Source: Clostridia bacterium
Lineage (GTDB): Bacteria > Bacillota > Clostridia > Lachnospirales > Lachnospiraceae
Direction: 5' to 3'
Assembly (NCBI GenBank): GCA_910574835.1
Contig: CAJTDE010000003.1
Location: 151,019-215,018, forward strand
DNA length: 64,000 nt
A program made the translations under genes and the position numbers. The notes under the pieces are model-generated. The model ran no database searches, was not told the origin of the DNA, and saw only the letters and a list, made by a program, of their open reading frames with translations. Numbering within the stretch: the first letter of the stretch is position 1; every line of letters begins with the position of its first letter. Below are positions 17,481 through 29,606 of this stretch, piece by piece.

Positions 17481-18530
17481 TCAGCGCTCTACTTTCTTTC
17501 CGCATTCGGGACAGAACTTCATGCCCGGAGTCAGTTTGCTTCCACATTCGCAAACCATCTCACTGTTATTAAACCCGCATTCGGGACAGAATTTTGCATT
17601 CACGGGAATACGCGCCTTGCACGAAACACATTCCTTTGTGTCTTCCTTGTGCAGGGGATTGCCTACGGTCTGGCTCATGGATGCGCCTACCCCCATAGCC
17701 GCCCCCAGGCCCATGCCGCCTGCTACAAATGCTCCCGCTATGCCGCTCTTGTTATTGGCCGCGCCTTCATAGACATCGAAGGAACGCTTTGTTGTATAGC
17801 GCCCGTCTCCCATAATCTCAAAGGCGGCCTTATCCTCAAGGATCTCATTGATTTTCTCAAAGTCCTCATCCGGAAAATTAATGGATTCTATAAAGAAATT
17901 CACAACCTTGAAGCCGTATTTCTCAAATTCCGGCGTGATCTTTTCTTTTACCTTATCTGACAGGCCCTCCAGCCGGGCGGCAATCTCCAGAGCCGATATT
18001 TTATTCGTTATAATGGCATCTGCTATGACAGACTTTGCCTTAATTGCCAGGATGCCTCGGTAGTATTCTTTGATCTTATCAAACTTTACAAGCTCATCCT
18101 TCTGCATACCGCCAATCAGTTCTTTAAACAGTGTGGACACATCCGTAACGCGAAGTCCCATCTGGCCGAAGGCGCGAACTCTCAGTTTTACATAATACTT
18201 GGGGTCGATCAGCTGTATGGGATCGGTGGTTCCCCAGTTAATGTCCAGTTTTAAAATTGTGTTTATAAAATAAACTTCCGCGCTGAAGGGCGTTTCTCCT
18301 CCGAAGGGCAGATTTACAATGGAATTTAATATCGGCAGATTGGCTGTGGACAGCGTATATGTACCGGGATAAAATACATCCGCCACGGCTCCGCCCTTTA
18401 CAAAAATGGCGGCCTGCCCCTCCTGCACAATCAGCTGCGTGCCCAATACCAGCTTTTCGCTTGGATGCTTGTATGTCAGCCAGTCACGGCTTTTTAATCC
18501 GTCAAATCTTACTACATTTATAATAGCCAA
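17481..18530 (-). CDS. SPFH (YdjI-type) protein with C-terminal double zinc ribbon
   Basis: 349 aa. Residues about 1-250 form the YdjI-like SPFH/band-7 domain (KLVLGTQLIVQEGQAAIFVKGGAVADVFYPGTYTL, INWGTTDPIQLIDPKYYVKLRVRAFGQMGLRV). A Gly/Ala-rich linker (AGAFVAGGMGLGAAMGVGAS) follows. The C-terminus has two zinc ribbons: CVSCKAR...CPECG, and CECGSKLTPG...CPECG. In Bacillus the ydjFGHI relatives associate with membranes. The exact role is unknown. The start is TTG supported by GAGGGG 8 nt upstream. Paralogous to the 29607 gene. Confidence 0.88.
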   Translation of the reverse strand: MAIINVVRFDGLKSRDWLTYKHPSEKLVLGTQLIVQEGQAAIFVKGGAVADVFYPGTYTLSTANLPILNSIVNLPFGGETPFSAEVYFINTILKLDINWGTTDPIQLIDPKYYVKLRVRAFGQMGLRVTDVSTLFKELIGGMQKDELVKFDKIKEYYRGILAIKAKSVIADAIITNKISALEIAARLEGLSDKVKEKITPEFEKYGFKVVNFFIESINFPDEDFEKINEILEDKAAFEIMGDGRYTTKRSFDVYEGAANNKSGIAGAFVAGGMGLGAAMGVGASMSQTVGNPLHKEDTKECVSCKARIPVNAKFCPECGFNNSEMVCECGSKLTPGMKFCPECGKKVER

Positions 18531-18656
18531 TGCCTTTTCCCCTCTTTCTTATACGGCTGTCTTTGTACTTCATATCTGTTTTGAAGATCTTTTCTTTACA
18601 TCTTATTTTAGTTTACAACAAATATATATGTTTTGCAATCATTTCTAAAAGTTGAC

Positions 18657-18701
18657 AAAAATAAAACAGGGCAAAGTCAACCAAAAGTCAACTTTACCCT
18701 G
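18657..18701 (-). terminator. Terminator of the V-ATPase operon
   Basis: On the minus strand CAGGG-T-AAAGT...ACTTT-G-CCCTG forms a long stem (18667-18701) followed by TTTTATTTTT. It lies 12 nt past the subunit D stop. Confidence 0.85.
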
Positions 18702-18712
18702 CATAAATTCAT

Positions 18713-19390
18713 TTAGGCCTGCGCTCTCTGCTGTTGTTTCTCCTTGTAATGATGCTTCTCCTCCAACATCATATCCTTTACCTTCATCAGACGAATCTGC
18801 GTACTTCTCTCATTTTCATCCAATTTCATGGTAATATACTTGATGTTGCTCTGGGCCTGAGGAATGATTACGTGCTCCAGCGCGTTTACACGGCGGCGGG
18901 TTTTCTCAATCTCGCTGGCCATCAACTGGCAAGCCTTCTCACGTTCCGCCAGCAGCAGCATATCCGGCAGAATATCCGCCAGAGACTTTACCGCGTCATC
19001 CAGATCGCTGGATGTAAACGCAAAGCCGTAAGAATAAATATCATTCGTATCCGCAGTCCGGGTCTTGTACTCAAACACCGGAATATCCACGCTCATTACG
19101 TTCTTGGTAGAGGTTTCCAGATATACCTCCTGCTTGGGCGCCATCAGCGCAACACGCAGAATTTCCTCCGACATTCCTGCCTTGGCAATGACAAAATTCT
19201 TGTTGGCAGATTTGATGCCTGCCTCCACTTTCTCACGAAGAGCCATGTTTTCACGGACCATCTCAAGGAACTGACGCATCAGCTCGTCTCGCTTATCCTT
19301 CAGAAGCTTGTGCCCCCGGGTAGCCGTAACCAGCTTTTTCTTCTGCTTGGTCAGCTCCATTCGGGTTGGAGTTACCTGGGTAGATGCCAA
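18713..19390 (-). CDS. atpD: V/A-type ATP synthase subunit D (central stalk)
   Basis: 225-aa coiled-coil rotor-shaft protein coupling the A3B3 head to the membrane ring. N-terminal VTPTRMELTKQKKKLVTATRGHKLLKDKRDELMRQF and C-terminal RRRVNALEHVIIPQ are the family signatures. The start is TTG with GGGAGGTGA upstream. Last gene of the operon, 13 nt after subunit B. Confidence 0.95.
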   Translation of the reverse strand: MASTQVTPTRMELTKQKKKLVTATRGHKLLKDKRDELMRQFLEMVRENMALREKVEAGIKSANKNFVIAKAGMSEEILRVALMAPKQEVYLETSTKNVMSVDIPVFEYKTRTADTNDIYSYGFAFTSSDLDDAVKSLADILPDMLLLAEREKACQLMASEIEKTRRRVNALEHVIIPQAQSNIKYITMKLDENERSTQIRLMKVKDMMLEEKHHYKEKQQQRAQA

Positions 19391-19403
19391 TCAAATCACC
19401 TCC

Positions 19404-20777
19404 CTAGAACTTTCCGTAGTATTCATCCAGATACTTATCGTCGATACGTTTCAGCTCGGACCTCGGCAGAATGGAAAGAAGCTTCCATCCAATGTTCAGA
19501 GTTTCCTCAATATCACGGTTTGCCAGATAGCCCTGAGATACATATTCCTTCTCAAATGCATCCGCAAACTTCGCATAAATCAGGTCAATATCGGAAAGAG
19601 CGGCCTCTCCCAAGATTACCATCAGCTCCTTCGCCTCCTTACCGCGGGAGTAAGCGGCAAACAGCTGGTTCATGGTATTGGAGTGGTCGGCACGTGTCTT
19701 TCCGTCGCCGATACCCTTATCCTTCAGACGGGACAGAGAGGGCAGTACGTCGATAGGAGGCGTTACACCCTTACTGTAAAGCTCACGGCTTAAGATCACC
19801 TGACCCTCAGTGATGTAACCGGTCAAGTCGGGAATCGGGTGGGTCTTATCGCCCTCGGGCATGGTTAAGATAGGAATCATGGTGATACTTCCGTCCTTGC
19901 CCTTCTGACGTCCGGCACGCTCATACAGCGTAGCCAGGTCGGTATACAGATATCCCGGATAACCGCGGCGGCCCGGAACTTCCTTACGGGCTGCGGATAC
20001 CTCACGGAGAGCGTCCGCATAGTTGGTAATATCGGTCAGAATAACCAGTACGTGCATACCCTGTTCAAATGCAAGGTATTCCGCTGCCGTCAGAGCCATA
20101 CGCGGTGTAGCAATACGCTCAACGGCCGGGTCATTTGCCAGGTTGACGAAGAGAACGGTACGGTCAATGGCGCCCGTCTCCTTAAAGCTGTTGATAAAGA
20201 AGTTGGACTCCTCGAAGGTAATACCCATAGCGGCAAATACTACGGCGAAAGACTCATCCTTGCCCCGAACCTTTGCCTGTCTTGCAATCTGCGCTCCAAG
20301 CTGTGCATGGGGCAGACCGGAAGCGGAGAAAATGGGCAGCTTCTGTCCACGTACCAGAGTATTCAGTCCGTCAATAGCGGAAATACCGGTCTGGATAAAC
20401 TCGTTGGGGTAGTCACGGGCTGCCGGATTCATGGGCAGGCCATTGATGTCACGGCGCTCGTCCGGCAAAATCTCGGGTCCCTTGTCAATGGGGCGTCCCA
20501 TACCGTCAAACACGCGGCCAAGCATATCCGCAGACACGCCAAGCTCCAGGGTTCTTCCCAGGAAGCGCACCTTACTGTTGGACAGATTGATACCGGTTGC
20601 ACTCTCGTAAAGCTGTACCAGTGCGTTTGTTCCGTCAATCTCCAGAACCTTGCACCGACGGGTTTCCCCGTTCGCCAGCTCAATTTCACCGATCTCATCA
20701 TAGGTTACATTTTCAACACCCTGGACCAGCATCAACGGGCCGGCAACTTCTTGTATTGTTCTATATTCCTTTGGCAT
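19404..20777 (-). CDS. atpB: V/A-type ATP synthase subunit B (regulatory, non-catalytic)
   Basis: 457 aa. Homologous to the F-type alpha subunit. It alternates with subunit A in the V1 hexamer and normally lacks a full Walker A motif, as here. Signatures are [82 protein letters not shown] and [32 protein letters not shown]. Complete and of normal length. Its ATG abuts the subunit A stop. Confidence 0.96.
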   Translation of the reverse strand: MPKEYRTIQEVAGPLMLVQGVENVTYDEIGEIELANGETRRCKVLEIDGTNALVQLYESATGINLSNSKVRFLGRTLELGVSADMLGRVFDGMGRPIDKGPEILPDERRDINGLPMNPAARDYPNEFIQTGISAIDGLNTLVRGQKLPIFSASGLPHAQLGAQIARQAKVRGKDESFAVVFAAMGITFEESNFFINSFKETGAIDRTVLFVNLANDPAVERIATPRMALTAAEYLAFEQGMHVLVILTDITNYADALREVSAARKEVPGRRGYPGYLYTDLATLYERAGRQKGKDGSITMIPILTMPEGDKTHPIPDLTGYITEGQVILSRELYSKGVTPPIDVLPSLSRLKDKGIGDGKTRADHSNTMNQLFAAYSRGKEAKELMVILGEAALSDIDLIYAKFADAFEKEYVSQGYLANRDIEETLNIGWKLLSILPRSELKRIDDKYLDEYYGKF

Positions 20778-22544
20778 TTAGAAGTCCTCCTTCCCGAGTA
20801 AATTGGCAATCTCTGCCGCAAGCTCCTTGGTGATTGCATCATATTCCTTCTGAATGTCGTCATTCAGGGTATATTTGAAACGTCCGATACGCTCGCGAAC
20901 CTCCATCTTAATAAGTCCGTTCACATCAGCGCCCTTATTAAGCGCCTCAACGCCTTCCTCATAGAACTTGAGCACCAGCTTCATCATTAAATACTGCTTC
21001 TCAAGTGAGGTGTAAGTATCTACCTCATGGAAGGAGTTCTGATGCAGGAAGTCCTCACGGATAGACCGGGCTGCTTCCATCTTCAGACGGTCCGGTGCGG
21101 AAAGTGCATCCATACCTACCATCTGCACGATTTCATTTAACTCCGCCTCTTCCTGGAGAAGTGACATCAGGCTCTGACGCAGCTCCATCCAGTCCTCGGC
21201 CACATTCTTGTTGAACCAGTCAGCCATATCATCCACATACAGGGAATAGCTGGTCAGCCAGTTGATAGCCGGGAAGTGACGCTTGTAGGCCAGAGCGGAA
21301 TCCAATCCCCAGTATACCTTTACGATACGTAAGGTTGCCTGGGATACCGGCTCGGAAATATCTCCGCCAGGCGGTGAAACGGCTCCGATTACGGACAGCG
21401 CTCCAATGCGCTCATCCTTCCCAAGAGAAACCACACGTCCTGCACGCTCATAGAACTGTGCCAGACGAGAGCCTAAGTATGCCGGGTATCCCTCCTCACC
21501 GGGCATCTCCTCCAGACGTCCTGACATCTCACGGAGAGCCTCGGCCCAACGGGAGGTGGAGTCTGCCATCAATGCTACGGAGTAACCCATATCACGGAAA
21601 TACTCCGCAATGGTGATACCTGTATAAATAGACGCCTCACGAGCCGCAACGGGCATGTCGGAGGTATTGGCAATCAGTACGGTACGCTCCATCAGAGAAC
21701 GGCCGGTCTTCGGGTCCTTAAGTTCCGGGAACTCGTTCAAAACGTCCGTCATCTCATTTCCACGCTCACCGCAGCCGATGTAAACTACGATGTCTGCCTC
21801 CGCCCACTTTGCAAGCTGATGCTGGATAACCGTCTTACCGGAACCGAAGGGTCCGGGTACGGCTGCCACACCGCCCTTGGCTATGGGGAAGAGTCCGTCT
21901 ACAACACGCTGACCGGTAATCAGAGGCATCTCCGGCGGCAGCTTTTCCAGGTAAGGACGGCCCTTACGAACAGGCCAGCGCTGCATCATGGTCAGCTCTT
22001 TGTCGCCGTCTGCCGTAGCAACAACAGCTACTACCTCTTCTACCGTAAATTCGCCTGCTTTGATCTCTTTTACCGTGCCTGCAGTTCCCACAGGCATCAT
22101 AATCTTCTGTACTACGGAAGCCGTCTCCTGTACGGTACCCAGTACATCGCCCGGCTCTACCTCGTCGCCCACCTTGGCAACGGGTACGAAATTCCATTTC
22201 AGATCGCGCTTCAGGGAGGGAACCTCCACACCGCGCTTCAAGTTATTGCCAGACAGCTTCATAATGTCATCCAGCGGACGCTGAATACCATCGTAAATAC
22301 TGCTGATAAGTCCCGGTCCCAATTCTACGGACATGGGTACATTCATGGATTCAACGGGTTCGCCAGGTCCAAGTCCGGAGGTTTCCTCATATACCTGAAC
22401 GGACGCCTCGTCCCCGTGCATCTCTATGATTTCGCCGATCAAACGCTGATTGCTGACACGAACCACGTCGAACATGTTCGCATCGCGCATTCCGCTTGCA
22501 ATGACCAGCGGTCCTGCTACTTTCTTTATTGTTCCTATACTCAT
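20778..22544 (-). CDS. atpA: V/A-type ATP synthase subunit A (catalytic)
   Basis: 588 aa. Catalytic ATPase subunit with Walker A GPFGSGKT (231-238), the family-specific non-homologous region (about 110-190), catalytic Glu in GCGERGNEM and Walker B-like [18 protein letters not shown]. In fermentative clostridia this complex usually hydrolyses ATP to pump ions outward or makes ATP from an ion gradient; the direction cannot be told from sequence. The K subunit here suggests Na+. Confidence 0.96.
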   Translation of the reverse strand: MSIGTIKKVAGPLVIASGMRDANMFDVVRVSNQRLIGEIIEMHGDEASVQVYEETSGLGPGEPVESMNVPMSVELGPGLISSIYDGIQRPLDDIMKLSGNNLKRGVEVPSLKRDLKWNFVPVAKVGDEVEPGDVLGTVQETASVVQKIMMPVGTAGTVKEIKAGEFTVEEVVAVVATADGDKELTMMQRWPVRKGRPYLEKLPPEMPLITGQRVVDGLFPIAKGGVAAVPGPFGSGKTVIQHQLAKWAEADIVVYIGCGERGNEMTDVLNEFPELKDPKTGRSLMERTVLIANTSDMPVAAREASIYTGITIAEYFRDMGYSVALMADSTSRWAEALREMSGRLEEMPGEEGYPAYLGSRLAQFYERAGRVVSLGKDERIGALSVIGAVSPPGGDISEPVSQATLRIVKVYWGLDSALAYKRHFPAINWLTSYSLYVDDMADWFNKNVAEDWMELRQSLMSLLQEEAELNEIVQMVGMDALSAPDRLKMEAARSIREDFLHQNSFHEVDTYTSLEKQYLMMKLVLKFYEEGVEALNKGADVNGLIKMEVRERIGRFKYTLNDDIQKEYDAITKELAAEIANLLGKEDF

Positions 22545-22568
22545 TTGGACGAATCACCCACTTTCTGT

Positions 22569-22889
22569 TTAATTATTACTGAATAAAATATCCGATCCAA
22601 CGGCCTGCTCCACGGATTTGCGGACGCTCTCGATTCCCTTGCCCGTATTGCCGGACACGCCGGGAATCAAAATCACAGCCGGAAGCACGTGCTCCCTGAG
22701 CTTTCCAATCTCGTGCTCAATCTGGGCTGCCAGACTTTCCGTAACGTAGATCACGGCATACTCGCCGCCGGCCAGTTGGTGCAGCTTTTTTGTGGCCTCC
22801 ACGGGTTCTGTCACAGGAAATGTATCAAGTCCCAGTGTCGCAAAGCCGTATATGCTGTCATAATCTCCCAGAACTGCAATCCTATACAT
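22569..22889 (-). CDS. atpF: V/A-type ATP synthase subunit F
   Basis: 106 aa. Small central-stalk subunit that binds D and regulates rotation. The start MYRIAVLGDYDSIYGFATLGLDTFPV and the middle GGEYAVIYVTESLAAQI followed by VILIPG match the family. The first bases overlap the subunit C gene by 8 nt, indicating coupled translation. Normal length. Confidence 0.93.
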   Translation of the reverse strand: MYRIAVLGDYDSIYGFATLGLDTFPVTEPVEATKKLHQLAGGEYAVIYVTESLAAQIEHEIGKLREHVLPAVILIPGVSGNTGKGIESVRKSVEQAVGSDILFSNN

Positions 22890-23853
22890 ACATCTCCCTT
22901 ACCCTTTCCCGGATGGAATCATCCGACAGGCCGTTGAGCTTCCCGGACAGGATAATTCTTACCGTTTTAATCTCATTTTCCCGGGCCAGGGCGTAGGCCA
23001 CAATCGGTCCCACGGAAAATGAGTTGTATTTCTGCGGACGGATGGTGTAGATAATCCGGTTGTCGCACCAGCGCTCAAAGGCGGAAGGCGATACGGCCAA
23101 TGCCTCCGCACCCTCTGCATAGTCCGTGCCTGCCAGATAGTCCCGAATGGCTTCCGGGCCGCCAAGGGCCGCATGAGCCAGGGCATCTACGCTGAGGCTG
23201 TCGCAGGGTGCAAGCGCTCTTTTCATAAACTCCAAAGATTTTGCGGTTTTCTGTGAACGAACTGCAATCTTGATATCGGCCACGGCCACGGCGGATTCCG
23301 CATAATGGCGGATGACTTCATCCTTTGCCGCCCTGCCTGCCTGGTAAATGGCGTCAAGAGCCGCCCGGTCCACAATCACATCGCAGAGCTGACCGTCCCT
23401 TGTATGAAGCAGCGTCTCGAAGGCTTCTGCCGCGGCGCCTGCCATATACTCCGGAAGGCTTCCGAAATCCCGGCTTTTTACTGCTTCCAGAATCTCTTCC
23501 GCGGAAGGGTTCGTATCCTTGTAAAAGATGTTAGAGGTGTTCCCCTCCGTGCATACTTCCTTGATAGCCGCTTTCAGATTGTGAAACACATTGGGATAAT
23601 CCAGGATGCCGAACACGGACATGTCAGGCACAAGCTCGCGAATATCCTCCCATGTTTTTTCCCTCTCCCGGGTCAGTATCTTCTCTGCGTCCATTGGAGT
23701 ATCCGAATCTCCCCAGCCCTTTTCCTGCAGAAACTGAAGGCAGTTTTCGTAGGTTTTACGGGCAAGCAGCTGTTCAATGGTAGCTGCCGAAAAGAGGGAT
23801 AACTCCTTGGAACGGATTCGCGCAACCGCATAGGTATATTGTAAATCAGACAT
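22882..23853 (-). CDS. atpC: V/A-type ATP synthase subunit C
   Basis: 323 aa. V-type C (d-type) helical funnel that seats the central stalk on the c-ring. N-terminal YTYAVARIRSKELSLFSAATIEQLL and the repeated helical layout are typical of archaeal/bacterial AtpC. It lies between E and F as in other clostridial operons. Confidence 0.92.
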   Translation of the reverse strand: MSDLQYTYAVARIRSKELSLFSAATIEQLLARKTYENCLQFLQEKGWGDSDTPMDAEKILTREREKTWEDIRELVPDMSVFGILDYPNVFHNLKAAIKEVCTEGNTSNIFYKDTNPSAEEILEAVKSRDFGSLPEYMAGAAAEAFETLLHTRDGQLCDVIVDRAALDAIYQAGRAAKDEVIRHYAESAVAVADIKIAVRSQKTAKSLEFMKRALAPCDSLSVDALAHAALGGPEAIRDYLAGTDYAEGAEALAVSPSAFERWCDNRIIYTIRPQKYNSFSVGPIVAYALARENEIKTVRIILSGKLNGLSDDSIRERVREMYV

Positions 23854-23874
23854 GTTGTAACCTCCTTATGCGTG

Positions 23875-24468
23875 TTATGCGAACAGCTCCTGATGGATCT
23901 TATCCTGCAGGGCATCTCTCTGAGTATTGAACAGCGCCCTAAAGGTACAGTTCTCCTCGATGCCTCCGTATACCAGAATAAATCCGTTTTCTATTCCTTT
24001 GCTTTCTTTCTGAAGGGTCAGACTGCCGCCTTTCTTTGCGGCAATTGCAGAAATTTCTTTCTCAAACCCGGCAGGAAGACGCTTTAAATCTGCCGCGGAA
24101 AAATAAATCTCTCCGCTTTCCGATAATGCAAACTTCTCAAGCATCTTTCGTATCATTGCGAAATATGCTTCCTCGTCCATTGTATTCAGAGATGCGTATG
24201 CTTTTTCCAGAACGGAGGCAATCACTTCCTGCTTTGCCTGCAAAATTAAGGTTCTGCGCTGCAGGTCTGCGGAGGATTTAATACGCTCCAGGTAATTAGC
24301 GGCGCTTGTCTCTGACTGTTCGGACTTCTGCTCTAAGAGCTTATCCGCTTCCGCCTTTGCTTCCGAGACAATTTTTTCCGCTTCTTCTCTGGCCGTATTC
24401 AAACGGCTCTCAGCTTCTGCCTTTGCCTCGTCCACAATTTGGCTTACCATTTTCTCTAATCCAGTCAT
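23875..24468 (-). CDS. atpE: V/A-type ATP synthase subunit E (peripheral stalk)
   Basis: 197 aa. The N-terminal half is a long Ala/Glu coiled coil (IVDEAKAEAESRLNTAREEAEKIVSEAKAEADKLL) that pairs with subunit G. The C-terminal globular domain binds the head. ATG at 24468 chosen, with GGAGAG 9 nt upstream. A TTG one codon earlier is the alternative. Confidence 0.93.
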   Translation of the reverse strand: MTGLEKMVSQIVDEAKAEAESRLNTAREEAEKIVSEAKAEADKLLEQKSEQSETSAANYLERIKSSADLQRRTLILQAKQEVIASVLEKAYASLNTMDEEAYFAMIRKMLEKFALSESGEIYFSAADLKRLPAGFEKEISAIAAKKGGSLTLQKESKGIENGFILVYGGIEENCTFRALFNTQRDALQDKIHQELFA

Positions 24469-24507
24469 CAATCAGCTCTCCTTTTCTGGGATTTTTCCAT
24501 CTGTTGC

Positions 24508-27005
<2,498 letters not shown>

Positions 27006-27055
27006 ATACATCCCTCCTCTCTGTTATTCTCCTAAATTTGCCTGCGCAAGCTCTT

Positions 27056-27364
27056 TTATATGAGTTCAGAAGTTACGGCTTTTACTGCTTTGGCTTCCTC
27101 CTGTGCCGCAAGAGCTTTCAATGCGTCGGCTTCCTTCTGTGCTTCCGCGGCGGCTTCCTCCAGGATCTTACCTCCTGAATCTTTTGCTGTCTGCATGCGC
27201 AGAGCTTCCTGCTCTTTTGCCTGGACAGCAGCCTTTTCCCGAATCTCACGGGCTTCTTCTTTTGCCTTGGCAACAAGCTCTTCGCTCTGCTCCTGGGCTT
27301 CCCTCAGAATCGCCTCTGCCTGGGCTTCCGCTTCTTTCACAGCATGAACTGCTTCCTGAACCAC
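27056..27364 (-). CDS. V/A-type ATP synthase subunit G/H (peripheral stalk)
   Basis: 102 aa, extremely Ala/Glu/Lys-rich continuous helix (AVKEAEAQAEAILREAQEQSEEL...), the peripheral-stalk partner of subunit E. GTG start with AGGTGGTGA upstream. First gene of the operon, about 60 nt downstream of a strong promoter. Such low-complexity helices are hard to assign by sequence alone; position in the operon makes the call. Confidence 0.88.
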   Translation of the reverse strand: MVQEAVHAVKEAEAQAEAILREAQEQSEELVAKAKEEAREIREKAAVQAKEQEALRMQTAKDSGGKILEEAAAEAQKEADALKALAAQEEAKAVKAVTSELI

Positions 27365-27422
27365 TCAATCACCACCTGTTCTTTCTCAATTCATGTAAAT
27401 TATTTCTTTACACATCCCTTAA

Positions 27423-27451
27423 ATATTAGCATTTTCTCAATTGATAGTCAA
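27423..27451 (-). promoter_or_regulatory. Predicted promoter of the V-ATPase operon
   Basis: TTGACT (27446-27451) and TAATAT (27423-27428) on the minus strand, 17-nt spacer, about 60 nt upstream of the subunit G start. Confidence 0.7.
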
Positions 27452-27662
27452 TGTGCAAATCCGTAATTTTGCCTGATATCCGCCCAATTTATGCGATAGT
27501 TTTTTATATTAAGCGTCAATTGGTTTACTATAATTTATTAATTGTAAGAATTTATATAATTTTCTATTATTTTACATCCTTTTTTGTTATCTGCCGCGGT
27601 ATTGTCTACGTTTCTATAAATGCCCCTTGTATCCGTATCATACCTAAAAATTTCATATTTTC

Positions 27663-27692
27663 TTGTATTTCATCAAAAAAGTATGCTATGAT
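27663..27692 (+). promoter_or_regulatory. Predicted promoter of the AGCS symporter gene
   Basis: TTGTAT (27663-27668) and TATGAT (27687-27692), 18-nt spacer, followed by a small GCCGG-TTAT-CCGGC hairpin in the leader (27701-27714). The rest of the 27365-27746 intergenic stretch is very AT-rich with nothing else recognised. Confidence 0.5.
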
Positions 27693-27746
27693 TAAAACCA
27701 GCCGGTTATCCGGCAATTTATGGGAAAGATGTGAGGAGTGAATACG

Positions 27747-29129
27747 ATGCTGCAAATAATTACGGACATCAATACTGCGGTCAATAACCTTGTGTGGGGA
27801 ATCCCGGCTATGGTCTGCATTATTGGTGTGGGACTTTATCTTAGCTTACGCACCCGTTTTATCCAGTTCCGCAAGTTCGGCCATACGTTCCGGGTAACTA
27901 TCGGAAAGATTTTTGCCAAATCCGGCGCAGCCGAGGGCGCGGTTACACCCTTCCAGGCCGTATGTACGGCTCTTGCCGCTACGGTAGGCACGGGGAATAT
28001 TGCCGGTGTTGCCGGCGCTATTGCCATCGGAGGTCCGGGAGCGGTGTTCTGGATGTGGGTTTCTGCATTGCTTGGTATGTGTACGAAGTTTTCCGAGGTT
28101 ACTCTGGCCGTGCATTTCAGGGAGAAGAATCAGCACGGCGACTGGGTAGGCGGTCCGATGTACTATATTAAGAACGGCTTGGGGCCTAAGTGGAGATGGC
28201 TGGCCGTGGTGTTTTCCGTCCTTGGTATTCTGACGGTTTTCGGTACGGGAAATGCGACTCAGGTGAATACGATTACCACGGCGATTAATACGGCTCTTTT
28301 GAATTATAATGTTATTTCTTCCGATTCCGTTCATACGGTTAATCTGGTGATCGGAATTGTGATTATGGTTCTGGTTGCTATGATTCTCTTAGGCGGCATC
28401 AAGCGGATCGGCCGGGTTACGGAACGTCTGGTTCCTTTTATGGCTGTGTTCTATATTATCCTGGCTATCGGCGTGATTGCGGTACATATTGAGAATGTTC
28501 CCGGTGTTTTTGCCGCTATTTTTCAGGGGGCCTTTGCTCCTTCTGCCGTTACGGGCGGTGTTGTGGGAACTATGTTTTTAAGTATGCAAAAGGGCGTTTC
28601 CCGGGGTATTTTTTCCAATGAGGCCGGTCTTGGTACGGGATCGATTGCTCATGCGGCGGCGGATACGGATGATCCGGTGAAGCAGGGGTATTTCGGTGTT
28701 TTTGAAGTGTTTATGGATACGATTATTATCTGTACCACTACGGCTTTGGTTATTCTGTGCAGCGGCGTGCCGGTGGGCTACGGGTCTGCGGCGGGCGCGG
28801 AGCTGACTATCAGCGGATTTACGGCTACTTACGGGAATTGGGTGTCTATCTTTACGGCGGTGGCTCTCTGCTGCTTTGCTTTTTCTACGATACTTGGATG
28901 GGGGCTTTATGGGACGCGGTGTATTGAGTTCCTGTTCGGGTCTAAGGCGAATAAGCCCTTTATGCTGGTGTATTCGGCAGTCGCGATTGTGGGGGCTACC
29001 GTGAATCTGGGGCTGCTGTGGAGTATTGCGGATACTTTTAACGGATTGATGTCGATTCCCAACCTGGTTGCTTTGTTCCTGCTTGGCGGGACTATTGCGA
29101 AGCTTGTGAAAGGGACGGATGGGAAGTAA
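27747..29129 (+). CDS. AGCS-family Na+:alanine/glycine symporter
   Basis: 460-aa inner-membrane transporter with about 11 hydrophobic segments. Family signatures are TPFQAVCTALAATVGTGNIAGVAGAIAIGGPGAVFWMW, GDWVGGPMYYIKNGLG, GVSRGIFSNEAGLGTGSIAHAAA and CFAFSTILGWGLYGTRC. Imports alanine or glycine with Na+ (or H+). Start at the ATG (27747) with GAGGAG 8 nt upstream. A GTG three codons earlier is part of that ribosome site. It stands divergent from the predicted Na+-type V-ATPase. Confidence 0.93.
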   Translation: MLQIITDINTAVNNLVWGIPAMVCIIGVGLYLSLRTRFIQFRKFGHTFRVTIGKIFAKSGAAEGAVTPFQAVCTALAATVGTGNIAGVAGAIAIGGPGAVFWMWVSALLGMCTKFSEVTLAVHFREKNQHGDWVGGPMYYIKNGLGPKWRWLAVVFSVLGILTVFGTGNATQVNTITTAINTALLNYNVISSDSVHTVNLVIGIVIMVLVAMILLGGIKRIGRVTERLVPFMAVFYIILAIGVIAVHIENVPGVFAAIFQGAFAPSAVTGGVVGTMFLSMQKGVSRGIFSNEAGLGTGSIAHAAADTDDPVKQGYFGVFEVFMDTIIICTTTALVILCSGVPVGYGSAAGAELTISGFTATYGNWVSIFTAVALCCFAFSTILGWGLYGTRCIEFLFGSKANKPFMLVYSAVAIVGATVNLGLLWSIADTFNGLMSIPNLVALFLLGGTIAKLVKGTDGK

Positions 29130-29205
29130 GGCAAGGCTGCTTTCAGGATTGTGTTGTTTTGAAGATGGGTGGATATTTATATTTGAAGAGTTTGGATAGT
29201 TGGAT

Positions 29206-29243
29206 AGCCGCGGTGTTTTTTGGAATGCTGCGGCTTTTTATTT
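29206..29243 (+). terminator. Terminator after the symporter gene
   Basis: AGCCGC (29206-29211) pairs with GCGGCT (29230-29235), followed by TTTTATTT. It lies 77 nt past the stop. Confidence 0.65.
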
Positions 29244-29432
29244 GTGTTTGTATATGCCTGGGGGCTGCGGGTCAGACGGACATGGCCCGGGCTGCCCTCG
29301 CAGGCCTAAGTGTTCATCTTGTGCCGGCATGTTCATTTGACTGTGCCAGGATGTCGGTATTGTGAGTCGCTTCTTTGCTGAAATATATTTAAATAAATTT
29401 AAAGAGCATCAAATTATTTCTGTTGTTTTTTC

Positions 29433-29461
29433 TTGTTTTTCCCATTTCTGCGTATTATAAT
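29433..29461 (+). promoter_or_regulatory. Predicted promoter of the SPFH/zinc-ribbon operon
   Basis: TTGTTT (29433-29438) and TATAAT (29456-29461) with 17 nt between, about 145 nt upstream of the first gene. The leader contains the repeat at 29515-29585. No gene seen between 29130 and 29606. Confidence 0.55.
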
Positions 29462-29514
29462 ATTACTGTTCATGTATTAAAAAATATGCTGTCGGCGAGG
29501 GAGTAAACGGCGGT

Positions 29515-29585
29515 ATAGAAAGTTTCTTTTTTTAATATGCGCGTCAAAGCGACTTTACCTTTTGGCGCTATTGCGCAGCGATTTT
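29515..29585 (-). repeat. Half-copy of a dispersed palindromic repeat
   Basis: Read on the minus strand this stretch (AAAATCGCTGCGCAATAGCG...GGTAAAGTCGC...GAAACTTTC) aligns over about 70 nt with the left arm of the element at 41747-41813, sharing CGCTGCGC, GGTAAAG and GAAACTTT blocks in the same order. It lies in the leader of the SPFH operon. Probably a remnant of a small palindromic/MITE-like intergenic element. Confidence 0.6.
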
Positions 29586-29606
29586 AAATAGTAGGAGGAA
29601 AAAGCC

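Noticed and set aside
18734..19756. 340-codon plus-strand frame antisense to V-ATPase D and B
   Set aside because: Complete overlap with two certain genes. Product has no recognisable domain.
29159..29365. 68-codon frame after the symporter gene
   Set aside because: It runs through the symporter terminator, has no ribosome site and no protein-like pattern beyond a chance hydrophobic stretch.
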